Shown here: positions 9,619 through 17,591 of the stretch, in pieces
Layout of the letters: every line of letters starts with the position of its first letter
Numbering within the stretch: position 1 is the first letter of the stretch
From: Pseudomonas fluorescens
Lineage (GTDB): Bacteria; Pseudomonadota; Gammaproteobacteria; Pseudomonadales; Pseudomonadaceae
Direction: 5' to 3'
Assembly (NCBI RefSeq): GCF_900636825.1
Contig: NZ_LR134318.1
Coordinates: 3,071,501-3,135,500 of the forward strand
Length of the DNA stretch: 64,000 nt
Notes under the pieces: generated by a model
The model's database searches: none
Seen by the model: the letters and a program-made list of their open reading frames with translations, nothing else
What the model was told of the DNA's origin: nothing
Translations under genes and position numbers: made by a program

Positions 9619-10755
9619 TTAGATAGGCTCCGCCGTGCGCGCGAGCATTTGCTTGACCAGACCGATGCGATCGAAGCTGCGGTCGTGCTGCATCTCCTTG
9701 TCGCCGGCGAGCACCGAGCTTTCGCTGATGTATTTGCAGCGCTCGAAACGCCGCGCCATGAAGCGCTGCAATTGCGCCTCGACACTGCTGGCGGCAGATG
9801 TATCGCGGGTGAGCTCTTCGCTCAACACGATTGCGTCCTCGATGGCCATGCCGGCGCCCTGCCCCAAATGTGGCGTAGTGGCGTGGGCCGCGTCGCCGAT
9901 CAGCAGCACGCGACCGCGATGCCACGGCTCATCGACGAACACCACTTCCATCGGCTTGTAGACGACTTGGCGGCTGTCGGTAATTTGCTCACGCAGTTCG
10001 CCAATCAGGCCGGTGAAACCTTGCAAGCGTTGGCGCATCTGCGGTGCGAGATCGGCGGGGTCCATCCATGGGTTGGACGGCTCGTGGGAGGTCAGGAACA
10101 TGTACATCAAATCACCGGCCAGCGGCACCAGCCCGGCGTTGCCTTCGGCGCTTTGATAGTTGGCCAGGTGATCGATCTGCGGTGCGCGGGGGAAGTTGTA
10201 GCGCCACACCGATTGCCCGGTAAAACGCGGGGTGTAGGTATCGCCGAAAACCAGGCTGCGCACTTTCGAGAACAGACCGTCGGCACCGACCACCAGGTCG
10301 TAGACACCTTGGCTGCCGTCAGTAAACAGCACATCGACTTGCTGGCCGTTGTCGTCCAGCGTTTCGACGCTCAGGCCCAGCCGCACTTTTGCGCCAAGGC
10401 TGAGGGCGGTTTCGCTGAGCACCTTGTGCAGGGCCAGACGCGAAATGCCGACGTTGGCCGGATACTGCGGACCGGCCAGACGCTGCCCCGGAATGCGCGC
10501 CAGTTGCTGCCCGCCCGGGCCGTAAATGGCCACGTCTTCAAAGGCGTACGCAGCATCAAGATAGCCGTCGAGTACGCCAAGTTTGGCCATCTCGCGGACG
10601 ACGTTGCTCTGTTGAATAATCCCGACGCCATAGACTGTCCATTCGGACTTGAGCTCGATCAGCTCGACCTCGATACCTTTACGCCGCAAGGCGATGGCCG
10701 CACACAAGCCGCCGATACCACCGCCCACGATCAGAACGTTGCTCACTGCACTCAT
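9619..10755 (-). CDS. FAD-dependent aromatic monooxygenase
   Basis: 378 aa flavoprotein hydroxylase of the PHBH/salicylate hydroxylase class, which inserts one oxygen into a phenolic ring with NAD(P)H. All three fingerprints are present: GGGIGG at residues 11-16 (ADP-binding fold), the DG motif in VVGADGLFSKVR (about 156-166) and the GD motif GRVLLIGDAAHATTPHLGQG (281-300). Length fits the family. ATG at 10755 has a GAGAGAAC ribosome binding site; the longer frame upstream has no family similarity and runs through the operator. First gene of the long leftward train, with the 37-bp box 90 bp upstream. Likely substrate is a phenol or flavonoid-type ring; the identity is not readable from sequence. 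Confidence 0.92.
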   Translation of the reverse strand: MSAVSNVLIVGGGIGGLCAAIALRRKGIEVELIELKSEWTVYGVGIIQQSNVVREMAKLGVLDGYLDAAYAFEDVAIYGPGGQQLARIPGQRLAGPQYPANVGISRLALHKVLSETALSLGAKVRLGLSVETLDDNGQQVDVLFTDGSQGVYDLVVGADGLFSKVRSLVFGDTYTPRFTGQSVWRYNFPRAPQIDHLANYQSAEGNAGLVPLAGDLMYMFLTSHEPSNPWMDPADLAPQMRQRLQGFTGLIGELREQITDSRQVVYKPMEVVFVDEPWHRGRVLLIGDAAHATTPHLGQGAGMAIEDAIVLSEELTRDTSAASSVEAQLQRFMARRFERCKYISESSVLAGDKEMQHDRSFDRIGLVKQMLARTAEPI

Positions 10756-10769
10756 GGTGTTCTCTCTTT

Positions 10770-10777
10770 TTATTCTT
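10770..10777 (-). promoter_or_regulatory. Crc/Hfq-type CA motif at the monooxygenase start
   Basis: Minus-strand AAGAATAA, a full AAnAAnAA match, followed by the GAGAG ribosome binding site of the FAD monooxygenase. Consistent with catabolite repression of the whole train. Confidence 0.5.
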
Positions 10778-10844
10778 GTGATCGAAGCAGCGTCGGGCAC
10801 TGCGTCGTTAGGTGAAGCTTCCCGGCAAAGCAGGGATTTGACTA

Positions 10845-10881
10845 ATCGCGAGTAAGGATGCGATGTATCGCCGTACGCGAT
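10845..10881 (-). promoter_or_regulatory. Double ATC-N9-GAT box A (NodD-type operator)
   Basis: The 37 bp fit ATC-N9-GAT-N7-ATC-N9-GAT exactly. The second half contains the perfect inverted repeat GTATCGC/GCGATAC around 5 bp. Boxes B (12348) and C (13378) have the same spacing. It lies between the Rieske gene stop (10890) and the monooxygenase start (10755), so it can drive the monooxygenase train. ATC-N9-GAT is the half-site known from NodD nod boxes, and a NodD-type LysR gene lies at 12463. Confidence 0.75.
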
Positions 10882-10889
10882 ACCTCGAT

Positions 10890-11252
10890 TTATCCGGGCA
10901 GCGGCACCGGTTGCGGCAACTGCACCAGCAACCAGCCGTCCTGCGCCCGCCACGGCAGCGCCTGCAACGATTGCCCGAGACACGGGCCGTAGACGCATTC
11001 GCCGGTAGCCGGGAGAAACTGCGCGCCATGGGCGTAACAGACGATCAACTGCGCATCGGCGGACAGAAAACGATCCTTGCGATACTCCAGGCGCACGTCC
11101 AGATGCGGGCAGGAATTGCGATAAATCCGCACCTCACCGCCATGGCGCAGGGCAAACAGACTGTCGCGGCCCTGCTGCAACGGATCGAATCCACGCGCCT
11201 GCCCTTCGGCCAGTTCATCCAGCCGGCACAGCGGCCACTCGCGTTCACTCAT
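10890..11252 (-). CDS. Rieske [2Fe-2S] ferredoxin
   Basis: 120 aa single-domain Rieske protein. The cluster ligands are seen as C48-P-H50 and C72-Y-A-H75, 21 residues apart, the usual C-x-H ... C-x-x-H layout. There is no catalytic mononuclear-iron domain, so it is an electron carrier, not an oxygenase. ATG at 11252 is 8 nt after the VOC gene stop. Small Rieske ferredoxins next to extradiol dioxygenases keep the active-site iron reduced in several pathways; that role is inferred here. Confidence 0.9.
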   Translation of the reverse strand: MSEREWPLCRLDELAEGQARGFDPLQQGRDSLFALRHGGEVRIYRNSCPHLDVRLEYRKDRFLSADAQLIVCYAHGAQFLPATGECVYGPCLGQSLQALPWRAQDGWLLVQLPQPVPLPG

Positions 11253-11260
11253 TTCCCGAC

Positions 11261-12202
11261 TCAACCCAGCTTCGGTGGCGGGCCGCCGGGTGCCCATTTT
11301 TCCTTGCTGGTAAACAGGAACAGCTGCGAGTTGTCCGCCGACAGCGGCGCGCGCCGGGCTTCCCAAGCGTCATCGTGCTTGTCCATGTCGGCGTCGTATT
11401 CGATGTGGCAGCCCAGCGGACTGTTGAAGTACCAGAACCAGTTCGAACCAAACAGGTGACGGCCCGGCCCCCAGAAACTGGTCCAGCCCTTCTGCTCGAA
11501 ACGGGTGCCGGCCAGCAGCACTTCGGTGCCGCTACCCATGTGAAAGGTGAAGTGTTCGCAGCCTTTCATGTGCGGCGGCGTCTGGATCATGAACAGGCAA
11601 TGGTGGTCGTCAGAGCCGGCCGGACGCATGAACGGTCCGGCGCCGATAAACGTGTCGGTGGTGCGGAAACCCAGGCGCTGCGCATAGAACGCCTCGGCTT
11701 TGGCCGCATCGGGAACGAAATACACCACGTGCGACAAAGTGCGCGGAATCGCTTGCATGTCGAGGGTGATGCCGGGCTGGTTGAGTGGCCGTTGCGGAGC
11801 ATGGCCGGCGGCGTTGCTCAGGTCATCCGGGGCGTTGTAGGGCTTGCGCACGGTGACTTGGAAAGCAATCGCAAACCCCATGTCGTCAACACTGTGCAGC
11901 ACACCGTGTTGATCGCGGCGCACCGGACGGTCACGGGCGAGTTCATCTTCGATGGCATCCAGATCGCTGCTCGCAGCAACGCCGTAAACGGTTTCACGAA
12001 TCGACGGTGCCGGGCCGATTGGCGCGGGTAAATCAGGATCGTCGGCGCGACGGATGATTACCGCGGTGCCGTCCAGTGCTTCGAAACGCCCGCCCTCGTT
12101 AGTGACGTTGACCGGCGTCAGGCCGTAGTCGCGCAGGCAATCGGTGCAGGCTTGGATGTCATCGACGCCAAAGATCAGGGCATCAAGGCCAATGATGTTC
12201 AT
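11261..12202 (-). CDS. VOC-family extradiol-type ring-cleavage dioxygenase
   Basis: 313 aa two-domain vicinal-oxygen-chelate protein, the size of type I extradiol dioxygenases. The C-terminal domain carries a plausible iron triad: H158 (in TLSHVVYF), H221 (in HFTFHMGSG) and E268 (in GCHIEYDAD). The N-terminal domain (about 1-120) is the degenerate copy. It would open the ring of a catecholic product made by the FAD monooxygenase. First gene of a leftward pair with the Rieske ferredoxin; box B lies 146 bp upstream of the start. A glyoxalase-like non-dioxygenase role is less likely given the triad and context. Confidence 0.85.
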   Translation of the reverse strand: MNIIGLDALIFGVDDIQACTDCLRDYGLTPVNVTNEGGRFEALDGTAVIIRRADDPDLPAPIGPAPSIRETVYGVAASSDLDAIEDELARDRPVRRDQHGVLHSVDDMGFAIAFQVTVRKPYNAPDDLSNAAGHAPQRPLNQPGITLDMQAIPRTLSHVVYFVPDAAKAEAFYAQRLGFRTTDTFIGAGPFMRPAGSDDHHCLFMIQTPPHMKGCEHFTFHMGSGTEVLLAGTRFEQKGWTSFWGPGRHLFGSNWFWYFNSPLGCHIEYDADMDKHDDAWEARRAPLSADNSQLFLFTSKEKWAPGGPPPKLG

Positions 12203-12347
12203 GGCTTACCACTCCATTGAAATTATGATCCGGTAACCGCTGCCGCGAGCGCCGTGCAGGCGTCGGGTCAGGCTGGAAACCGGTGGTGGTGTCGGCGGCT
12301 GTAGGCCGACTGCGGCGAAGATTGGCGCAAGGGTCGGCAGCTGACTA

Positions 12348-12384
12348 ATCGCGAGTCAGGATGCGACCTATCGGCAAACGCGAT
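12348..12384. promoter_or_regulatory. Double ATC-N9-GAT box B (NodD-type operator)
   Basis: Fits ATC-N9-GAT-N7-ATC-N9-GAT exactly. It aligns without gaps to box A over about 47 bp, starting from a shared GACTAATCGCGAGT. It lies in the divergent region between the VOC gene (start 12202) and the LysR gene (start 12463), the classic site for a LysR regulator controlling both its target and itself. Confidence 0.8.
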
Positions 12385-12462
12385 ACCTGCGACGAAGGTT
12401 GACGCGCAGATGGATTCGTTCGAATGTATTGCCAAAATAAATACAACAAACGGATCCTGCCC

Positions 12463-13425
12463 ATGCGTTTCAACCACCTGGACCTGAACCTGCTGGTGGC
12501 GCTCGATGTGTTGCTCGAAGAGCAGAACATCACCCGCGCTGCCGAACGCCTGCACATGACCCAGTCCGCCACCAGCGGCGTGCTTGGGCGCTTGCGCACC
12601 TATTTCGAGGACGAATTGCTGGTGCAGGTCGGGCGCAAAATGCAGCCCACGCCGTATGCCACGGAACTGGCAAAACCCGTGCGTGAGGTGTTGTTGACGA
12701 TTCAGTCTTCGATTACTGCCAAACCGGTGTTCGACCCCGCGACCAGCAAGCGGCACTTTCGTCTGGTGACCTCGGACTACCTGATCAGCGTGCTCTTCGC
12801 GCAGGTCATCCAGAGCATTCATCAGCAAGCGCCGAACATCACTTTCGAGATGCTCGGGCCGAGCGACAACTCCGGGGAATTGCTCGTTCGCGGCGAAGTC
12901 GACCTCATGATCGTGCCCGAGCGTTACATCATTGACGGCCATCCTTCGCGCCTGTTGTTCGAAGAAGAACACGTCTGCGTGGTGTGGCAAGGCAACACGC
13001 AAATCGGCGCTAGCCTGACGCTTGAGCAGTACATGGAAATGGGCCATGTCTCGGTGGGTTTCGGGCGCACGCGGCACATGAGCATCGAAGAATGGTTCAT
13101 GAATCAGTACGGTTTCAATCGCCGTCTGGAGGTGATCACCAGCGACTTCAATACTTTGCCGCAACTGATCGTCGGCACGCAGCGCATCGCCACGATGCAC
13201 CAGCGCCTGGCCAATCTCTATGCGGACTATTTGCCGCTGCGCATCCTGCCGCCGCCGGTAAAAATCCCGGTCATGCGCGAGTACATGCTGTGGCATCGCA
13301 GCGTCGACGGAGACCCGATGCACCGCTGGTTGCGTGAACGCATCAGCGAGTCCATCCAGCATTTGCAGCACGCGCCCATCGGCTCCCGCGATACCTCGTA
13401 TCCGCCGTCACGATTGGCCAATTAG
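12463..13425 (+). CDS. LysR-type regulator, NodD/FdeR-like
   Basis: 320 aa. The N terminus MRFNHLDLNLLVALDVLL and the helix-turn-helix RAAERLHMTQSATSGVLGRLR (about 27-48) are typical of the NodD/NahR/FdeR branch, whose members sense flavonoids or aromatic compounds. The inducer-binding domain covers about 90-300. ATG at 12463 is chosen because it starts the conserved N terminus; the 13-residue upstream extension is AT-rich and unlike the family. It is divergent from the VOC gene and flanked by boxes B and C, so it is the likely regulator of all three units. Its own 3' end contains box C. Confidence 0.92.
   Translation: MRFNHLDLNLLVALDVLLEEQNITRAAERLHMTQSATSGVLGRLRTYFEDELLVQVGRKMQPTPYATELAKPVREVLLTIQSSITAKPVFDPATSKRHFRLVTSDYLISVLFAQVIQSIHQQAPNITFEMLGPSDNSGELLVRGEVDLMIVPERYIIDGHPSRLLFEEEHVCVVWQGNTQIGASLTLEQYMEMGHVSVGFGRTRHMSIEEWFMNQYGFNRRLEVITSDFNTLPQLIVGTQRIATMHQRLANLYADYLPLRILPPPVKIPVMREYMLWHRSVDGDPMHRWLRERISESIQHLQHAPIGSRDTSYPPSRLAN
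13378..13414 (+). promoter_or_regulatory. Double ATC-N9-GAT box C inside the lysR 3' end
   Basis: Same 37-bp ATC-N9-GAT-N7-ATC-N9-GAT pattern as boxes A and B, here embedded in the last codons of the LysR gene (stop at 13425). A GACTAAT flank like that of A and B lies on the opposite strand just beyond it, so the element is inverted. It ends 70 bp before the alpha/beta hydrolase start and should control that rightward unit. Confidence 0.72.
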
Positions 13426-13474
13426 TCGGGTGATCCTTAACGTGCCTGGTGAATGCCAAGGCAACCACAAGGAC

Positions 13475-13482
13475 AACAATAA
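13475..13482 (+). promoter_or_regulatory. Crc/Hfq-type CA motif at the hydrolase start
   Basis: AACAATAA, a full AAnAAnAA match, between the AAGGA ribosome binding site and the ATG at 13485 of the alpha/beta hydrolase. Confidence 0.5.
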
Positions 13483-13484
13483 TC

Positions 13485-14642
13485 ATGTTCCGCTACTTCC
13501 CGACCAATTACGTTTGGAATCTTTCTGTCGACCTGGCCATCGAAATGGGCGCCCGCATGGGTGAGATCGAGGAGATGTGCGCGCCGTTGCAAGAAGCCGC
13601 CAAACAGCCGGACGCCGCCGGTACCAAGGCCTTCCGCGAGACCTGGGCGAAAATGGCCGACAAGCTCTGCGGCCTCGCCGAGGAAGATGAAGGCAATGGC
13701 CGAATGCTGTCTGCCGGCGAAAAATACAACCGCGCCGCGACCTATTACCTCACCTGCGAACGCCTGCAAGCCCACGGCGCGGCGGGTCGCACCGAGCTGT
13801 ATCAACGCTTTCTGCAGACGTTCAAGCGTGGCATCGAACTGTCGCGGGAGAACTGCGAGCGCGTTGAAATCCCCTATGAAGGCAAGCATCTTTCGGGACT
13901 GCTGGTGCGCGCCGAAGGTGTCGAGGGGCCGGCGCCGATTCTGGTGCAGGTCAACGGCCTCGATTCGACCAAGGAAATGAAATATCGCGTGGGCTTGCCG
14001 GCGTGGTTGGCGAAACGTGGCATTTCGTCACTGATCGTCGACCAGCCGGGCACCGGTGAAGCGTTGCGTTTGCATGGTTTGACGGCGCGCTTCGACAGTG
14101 AGCACTGGGCCAGTCGTGTGGTGGATTGGCTGGAGACCCGTGATGACGTCGATGCAAAACGCATCGGCCTCGAAGGTGTGTCGCTGGGAGGTTACTACTG
14201 CCCGCGCGCGGTGGCGTTCGAACCGCGCTTCGCCTGCGGCGTAGTGTGGGGCGCGAACCACGACTGGCGCGATGTGCAGAAGCGTCGACTGGAAAAGGAA
14301 GGCAGCTTCCCGGTCCCGCATTACTGGGCGCACGTTTGCTGGGTCTGGGGCGCCAAGAATGTCGAAGAATTCATGGGCATCGCCGAAAACGTCCACCTCG
14401 ACGGTGTGCTGGACCGGATCAAAGTGCCGTTCCTGGTGACGCACGGTGAACAGGACTCGCAAATTCCGTTGAAGTGGGCGCATCGCACTTATGAGCAACT
14501 GGTCAACAGCCCGAAATGCGAATTGAAAATCTTCACCGAACGCGAAGGCGGCGTGCAGCATTCGAGCTTCGACAACAGCATCAACGCCGGCCATTACATC
14601 GCCGACTGGGTGGCAGAAACCCTGAACGGCCGCACCGCGTAA
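13485..14642 (+). CDS. Alpha/beta hydrolase, DHPON/FrsA-like C-C hydrolase
   Basis: 385 aa. A helical N-terminal part (about 1-125) precedes the alpha/beta-hydrolase core, the arrangement of 2,6-dihydroxypseudooxynicotine hydrolase and related enzymes that cleave a C-C bond beside an aromatic or polyketide carbonyl. The catalytic triad is readable as S233 (in LEGVSLGGYY), D324 (in THGEQDSQIP) and H359 (in GGVQHSS). ATG at 13485 has an AAGGA site. It follows box C and is the first gene of the rightward unit. A side-chain or acyl-phenol cleavage role is inferred from the family; substrate unknown. Confidence 0.82.
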   Translation: MFRYFPTNYVWNLSVDLAIEMGARMGEIEEMCAPLQEAAKQPDAAGTKAFRETWAKMADKLCGLAEEDEGNGRMLSAGEKYNRAATYYLTCERLQAHGAAGRTELYQRFLQTFKRGIELSRENCERVEIPYEGKHLSGLLVRAEGVEGPAPILVQVNGLDSTKEMKYRVGLPAWLAKRGISSLIVDQPGTGEALRLHGLTARFDSEHWASRVVDWLETRDDVDAKRIGLEGVSLGGYYCPRAVAFEPRFACGVVWGANHDWRDVQKRRLEKEGSFPVPHYWAHVCWVWGAKNVEEFMGIAENVHLDGVLDRIKVPFLVTHGEQDSQIPLKWAHRTYEQLVNSPKCELKIFTEREGGVQHSSFDNSINAGHYIADWVAETLNGRTA

Positions 14643-14655
14643 CGCGTCAAAGTCC

Positions 14656-14740
14656 CTTGCAGGAACTGACGATCGCAGCGAGGCTGCTTTCCAGGATCAA
14701 AAGATCGCAGCCTCGTTGCACTCGTCAGCTCCTACGAAAA
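14656..14740. repeat. Degenerate REP-type inverted pair
   Basis: Two facing REP-like arms, GCAGGAACTGACGATCGCAG on the left and a right arm containing AAGATCGCAGCCTCG and CTCGTCAGCTCCTAC. It is a diverged relative of the two near-perfect pairs at 19988 and 54699. It lies between the hydrolase and amidohydrolase genes and may form a transcript hairpin that uncouples them. Confidence 0.65.
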
Positions 14741-14863
14741 ACTCGCGTGGCCCCTGCGCAGCCATTGACCGCGTCAATACTCGCCCATCGATGCAATCTG
14801 CTGTTCGCGCCGCTCCCCTCGCCTTAGCCTCGCTTTGCATAACCACAACAAAGCGAAATCACC

Positions 14864-16213
14864 ATGACTACCCTGCATCTGAAATGCCAGACCCTGTTTG
14901 ACGGCACCGGTCTGCAGACCCGTCAGCAGCAAACCCTGGCCATCCAAAACGGTGTGTTTACCTACGTCGGCCCTACCGGCTCGGCGCCGCAACCCATCGC
15001 CGGCGATACGGTCATCGATGCCGGTGATCACTTTGTGATGCCAGGCCTGGTGGATGTGCATACCCACCTGGCGTTCGGCAATGCGCAGAGTGAAGAAGAC
15101 ATCGATATCTGGACCAGCGACGAGTTTCGTGCGCTGCGCGGCATGTTCTTCGCTCAGCATGTGCTCGCGGCGGGCGTGACCAGCATGGTTTGTCCCGGCG
15201 ACAGCGGCCAGCTGAGCATCGCTGTGCGCAACGCCATCGGCGCCGGTTTGTTTGAAGGGCCGCGCATTGCCGCGAGCAGTCGGGTCATTACCAACCGCCA
15301 AAGCCTCAATGACTGGTTCCCGAGCCGCATGGGCGCGCCGGAGTTTTTCACCGCCCGCCTCGTCACCAGCCGCAGCGAAGCCCTGGCGGAAATCCGCAAG
15401 CAGGCGAAGGACGGCGTTGACCTGATCAAGATCGCCATGGACGGCACCCACCGGCGACCCGATGGCGAGATCATCGCCGCGTTTACCGCCGATGAAACCC
15501 GCGAAATGGTCGATGAAGCGCACCGTCTCGGCTGCAAAGTCGCCACCCACGCATACGGCCGCGAAGCCGTGCTCTACGCGGCTCAAGCAAAAGTTGATCT
15601 GGTTTTTCATGGCTTCTACATGGATGACGCCTGCATCGAAGCGTTGCTCGAGGCCGGCAGTATTCTGGCGCCGACGATGACGTTTCCGCAAAACACCGTG
15701 GATTTCTGCCAGCCGCATGATCCGGCAATCACCACCGGTTACGCAGGTTACTGCGCACGCACGCTGGACATCGGTTCGGCGGTGCTCAAACGCGCGAAAG
15801 CGGCTGGTGTGCCATTCGCCTGCGGCAGCGACAGCGGTTTCGCCGTGACGCCTTATGGGGAGTGGCATGCGCGCGAGCTCGAGTTGCTCGTCACCCGCCT
15901 CGGATTCACTCCGGCGCAAGCACTGCATGCCGCCACAGCGGTCGGCGCGCGCTGCATGCCGCGCGGTGAAACCCTGGGCACGCTGGAAGTCGGCAAGCAG
16001 GCGGATTTTCTGCTGCTTGATGGCTCGCCGCTGCACGACATTCGCATCCTCCAGGATCGCGCGCGCATCAAGGCCGTGTACAAGGCCGGGCAACCGGTGC
16101 GCCTGGAACGCAGCCCCTATAACCCAAAGCAAGTCTCGGATTTCAATTCACTGAAATGGACCGACCTGTACACCCGTGATCGCGTTTCGCAACTGGGCAA
16201 GTGGGCGCTGTGA
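14864..16213 (+). CDS. Amidohydrolase-superfamily metal hydrolase
   Basis: 449 aa. Metal ligands of the superfamily are visible: VDVHTHL (HxH, about residues 64-70), a likely carboxylated lysine in LIKIAMDG (about 188-195), VATHAYG and VFHGF histidines, and the aspartate in ACGSDSGF (about 320-330). It resembles the imidazolonepropionase/prolidase-like branch that hydrolyses cyclic amides, lactones or esters. ATG at 14864 begins MTTLHLKCQ. Followed 11 nt later by the GlcG-like gene. In this context it could open a lactone or amide made during ring degradation (inference). Confidence 0.85.
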   Translation: MTTLHLKCQTLFDGTGLQTRQQQTLAIQNGVFTYVGPTGSAPQPIAGDTVIDAGDHFVMPGLVDVHTHLAFGNAQSEEDIDIWTSDEFRALRGMFFAQHVLAAGVTSMVCPGDSGQLSIAVRNAIGAGLFEGPRIAASSRVITNRQSLNDWFPSRMGAPEFFTARLVTSRSEALAEIRKQAKDGVDLIKIAMDGTHRRPDGEIIAAFTADETREMVDEAHRLGCKVATHAYGREAVLYAAQAKVDLVFHGFYMDDACIEALLEAGSILAPTMTFPQNTVDFCQPHDPAITTGYAGYCARTLDIGSAVLKRAKAAGVPFACGSDSGFAVTPYGEWHARELELLVTRLGFTPAQALHAATAVGARCMPRGETLGTLEVGKQADFLLLDGSPLHDIRILQDRARIKAVYKAGQPVRLERSPYNPKQVSDFNSLKWTDLYTRDRVSQLGKWAL

Positions 16214-16224
16214 GGACTATCGAC

Positions 16225-16671
16225 ATGCAACGCATCGACCTGAACACCGCGACGCTCATAGCCAGCCGCGCCATCGATATCGCCCGGCAAGCCGGATTCA
16301 AACCCATGGCCGCCGCCGTGCTCGACGCCGCGGGACATCCGCTCGCGGTGCTGCGTGATGAAGGCGCCAGTTATCTGCGCCCGCAAATCGCCACCGGCAA
16401 GGCCCGGGGCTGTCTGGGAATGGGTTTTGGCGGTCGCGAACTCGCGCGACGGGCGCAAGCGATGCCGGCATTTTTCGCCGCGATCAACAGCCTCAGCAGC
16501 GGCGAAGTGATTCCAGTGCCGGGCGGCGTGCTGATTCGCAATGCCGAGGGCGCGCTGCTCGGTGCCCTCGGGATCAGCGGCGACACCTCAGACAATGACG
16601 AACAGTGCGCCGTGCAAGCCATCGCTTACGCCGGCTTGCACGCCGACACGGGTGACGCGCCAACCGGCTGA
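16225..16671 (+). CDS. GlcG/HbpS-like protein
   Basis: 148 aa of the GlcG/HbpS family. Seen: LDAAGHPLAVLRDEGAS near residue 35, the glycine-rich PGGVLIRNAEGALLGALGIS near 95-115, and a C-terminal SGDTSDNDEQCA. Members bind haem or small ligands and often sit as accessory genes in catabolic operons without a proven role. ATG at 16225 follows GAGGACTATCGAC. The 3' end overlaps the convergent LysR gene by 46 bp. Confidence 0.85.
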   Translation: MQRIDLNTATLIASRAIDIARQAGFKPMAAAVLDAAGHPLAVLRDEGASYLRPQIATGKARGCLGMGFGGRELARRAQAMPAFFAAINSLSSGEVIPVPGGVLIRNAEGALLGALGISGDTSDNDEQCAVQAIAYAGLHADTGDAPTG

Positions 16672-17591
16672 CCGAGCCGCGCAGCCTGCTCCAGCAGCAG
16701 GCTGCGAAACCACATGATCGCCGGATCGCGATCCTGATACGGATGCCATTGCAGCACTTGCACCGCCTCGGGAAACTTCAGCGGCGCGGGCAGAATGCGC
16801 AAATCAAAGCATTGAGCGAAGCGCTCGGCCTGACGGCGAAACACCGTGGCGATCCGCGGCGTGCCAATGATGAATTCGGGAATCAACGCAAAACTTTCCA
16901 CCGACACCGCGACCTGCCGAGTGATACCGGCCTGCTGCAGATACTCGGCGTCCAGCGCCAGATTTCGCCCGTCGGCAAAGGCGCGCACCACATGCTCGGC
17001 TGCACCGTAAGCGGCAAGATCCAGACCCTGTGCAAATTGCGGCTGTTGCGCGCAAACGACGCAGCACAACGTGTCGCTGATCAATGGCACATGGGGATAA
17101 GCCGAATTCAGGCGCCGCTCGGGCACCACGGCGAAGTCGCTGCGCCGATAATCGAGCGCCTCACCGACCACATCGGCGTCGCGTGGCGCGGGCAGATCGC
17201 GCAGGCTCAGGCGCACGCCCGGCGCAATGCGCGCCAGTTCGCGACTGACCGCGGGCATCAATACGCCAATCACATAATCCGAGGCCACCAGCGTGAACTC
17301 CCGCGTGCAGGTCGCCGGATCGAAGTCCACGGGTGCGTCGACAATCTCCCGCGTCAGCGCCAATGCCTCGCGCACTTTCGGCAGCAGTTGCAGGCCGAGC
17401 GCGGTGGGCTCGAGACGACGGCCGACCGCGACCAGCAGTGGATCGTTGAAATGCTCGCGCAAGCGTCCAAGCGCCGAACTGGTTGCCGACTGCCCCAAGT
17501 GCAAACGCTCGGCCGCCCGGCTGACGCTGCACTCACTCAACAGGGCGTCCAGCGCCACCAAAAGGTTCAGATCGAGTCGTCGATATCGCAT
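16626..17591 (-). CDS. LysR-type regulator, NodD-like (second)
   Basis: 321 aa. N terminus MRYRRLDLNLLVALDALL and HTH RAAERLHLGQSATSSALGRLR closely parallel the regulator at 12463, so both belong to the NodD/NahR branch. ATG at 17591 has an AGGAAGTG site. It is convergent with and overlaps the GlcG-like gene. No ATC-N9-GAT double box was seen in its upstream region, so its targets are unclear; it could co-regulate the catabolic genes or act on the neighbouring sensor module. Confidence 0.9.
   Translation of the reverse strand: MRYRRLDLNLLVALDALLSECSVSRAAERLHLGQSATSSALGRLREHFNDPLLVAVGRRLEPTALGLQLLPKVREALALTREIVDAPVDFDPATCTREFTLVASDYVIGVLMPAVSRELARIAPGVRLSLRDLPAPRDADVVGEALDYRRSDFAVVPERRLNSAYPHVPLISDTLCCVVCAQQPQFAQGLDLAAYGAAEHVVRAFADGRNLALDAEYLQQAGITRQVAVSVESFALIPEFIIGTPRIATVFRRQAERFAQCFDLRILPAPLKFPEAVQVLQWHPYQDRDPAIMWFRSLLLEQAARLGQPVGASPVSACKPA

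Noticed and set aside
14774..16132. 452-residue frame antisense to the amidohydrolase
   Set aside because: No motif; the sense frame has all metal ligands of its family.
8..17591. 2,4-diacetylphloroglucinol (phl) locus
   Set aside because: None of the phl synthase genes is present, and the hydrolase is an alpha/beta hydrolase, unlike PhlG.
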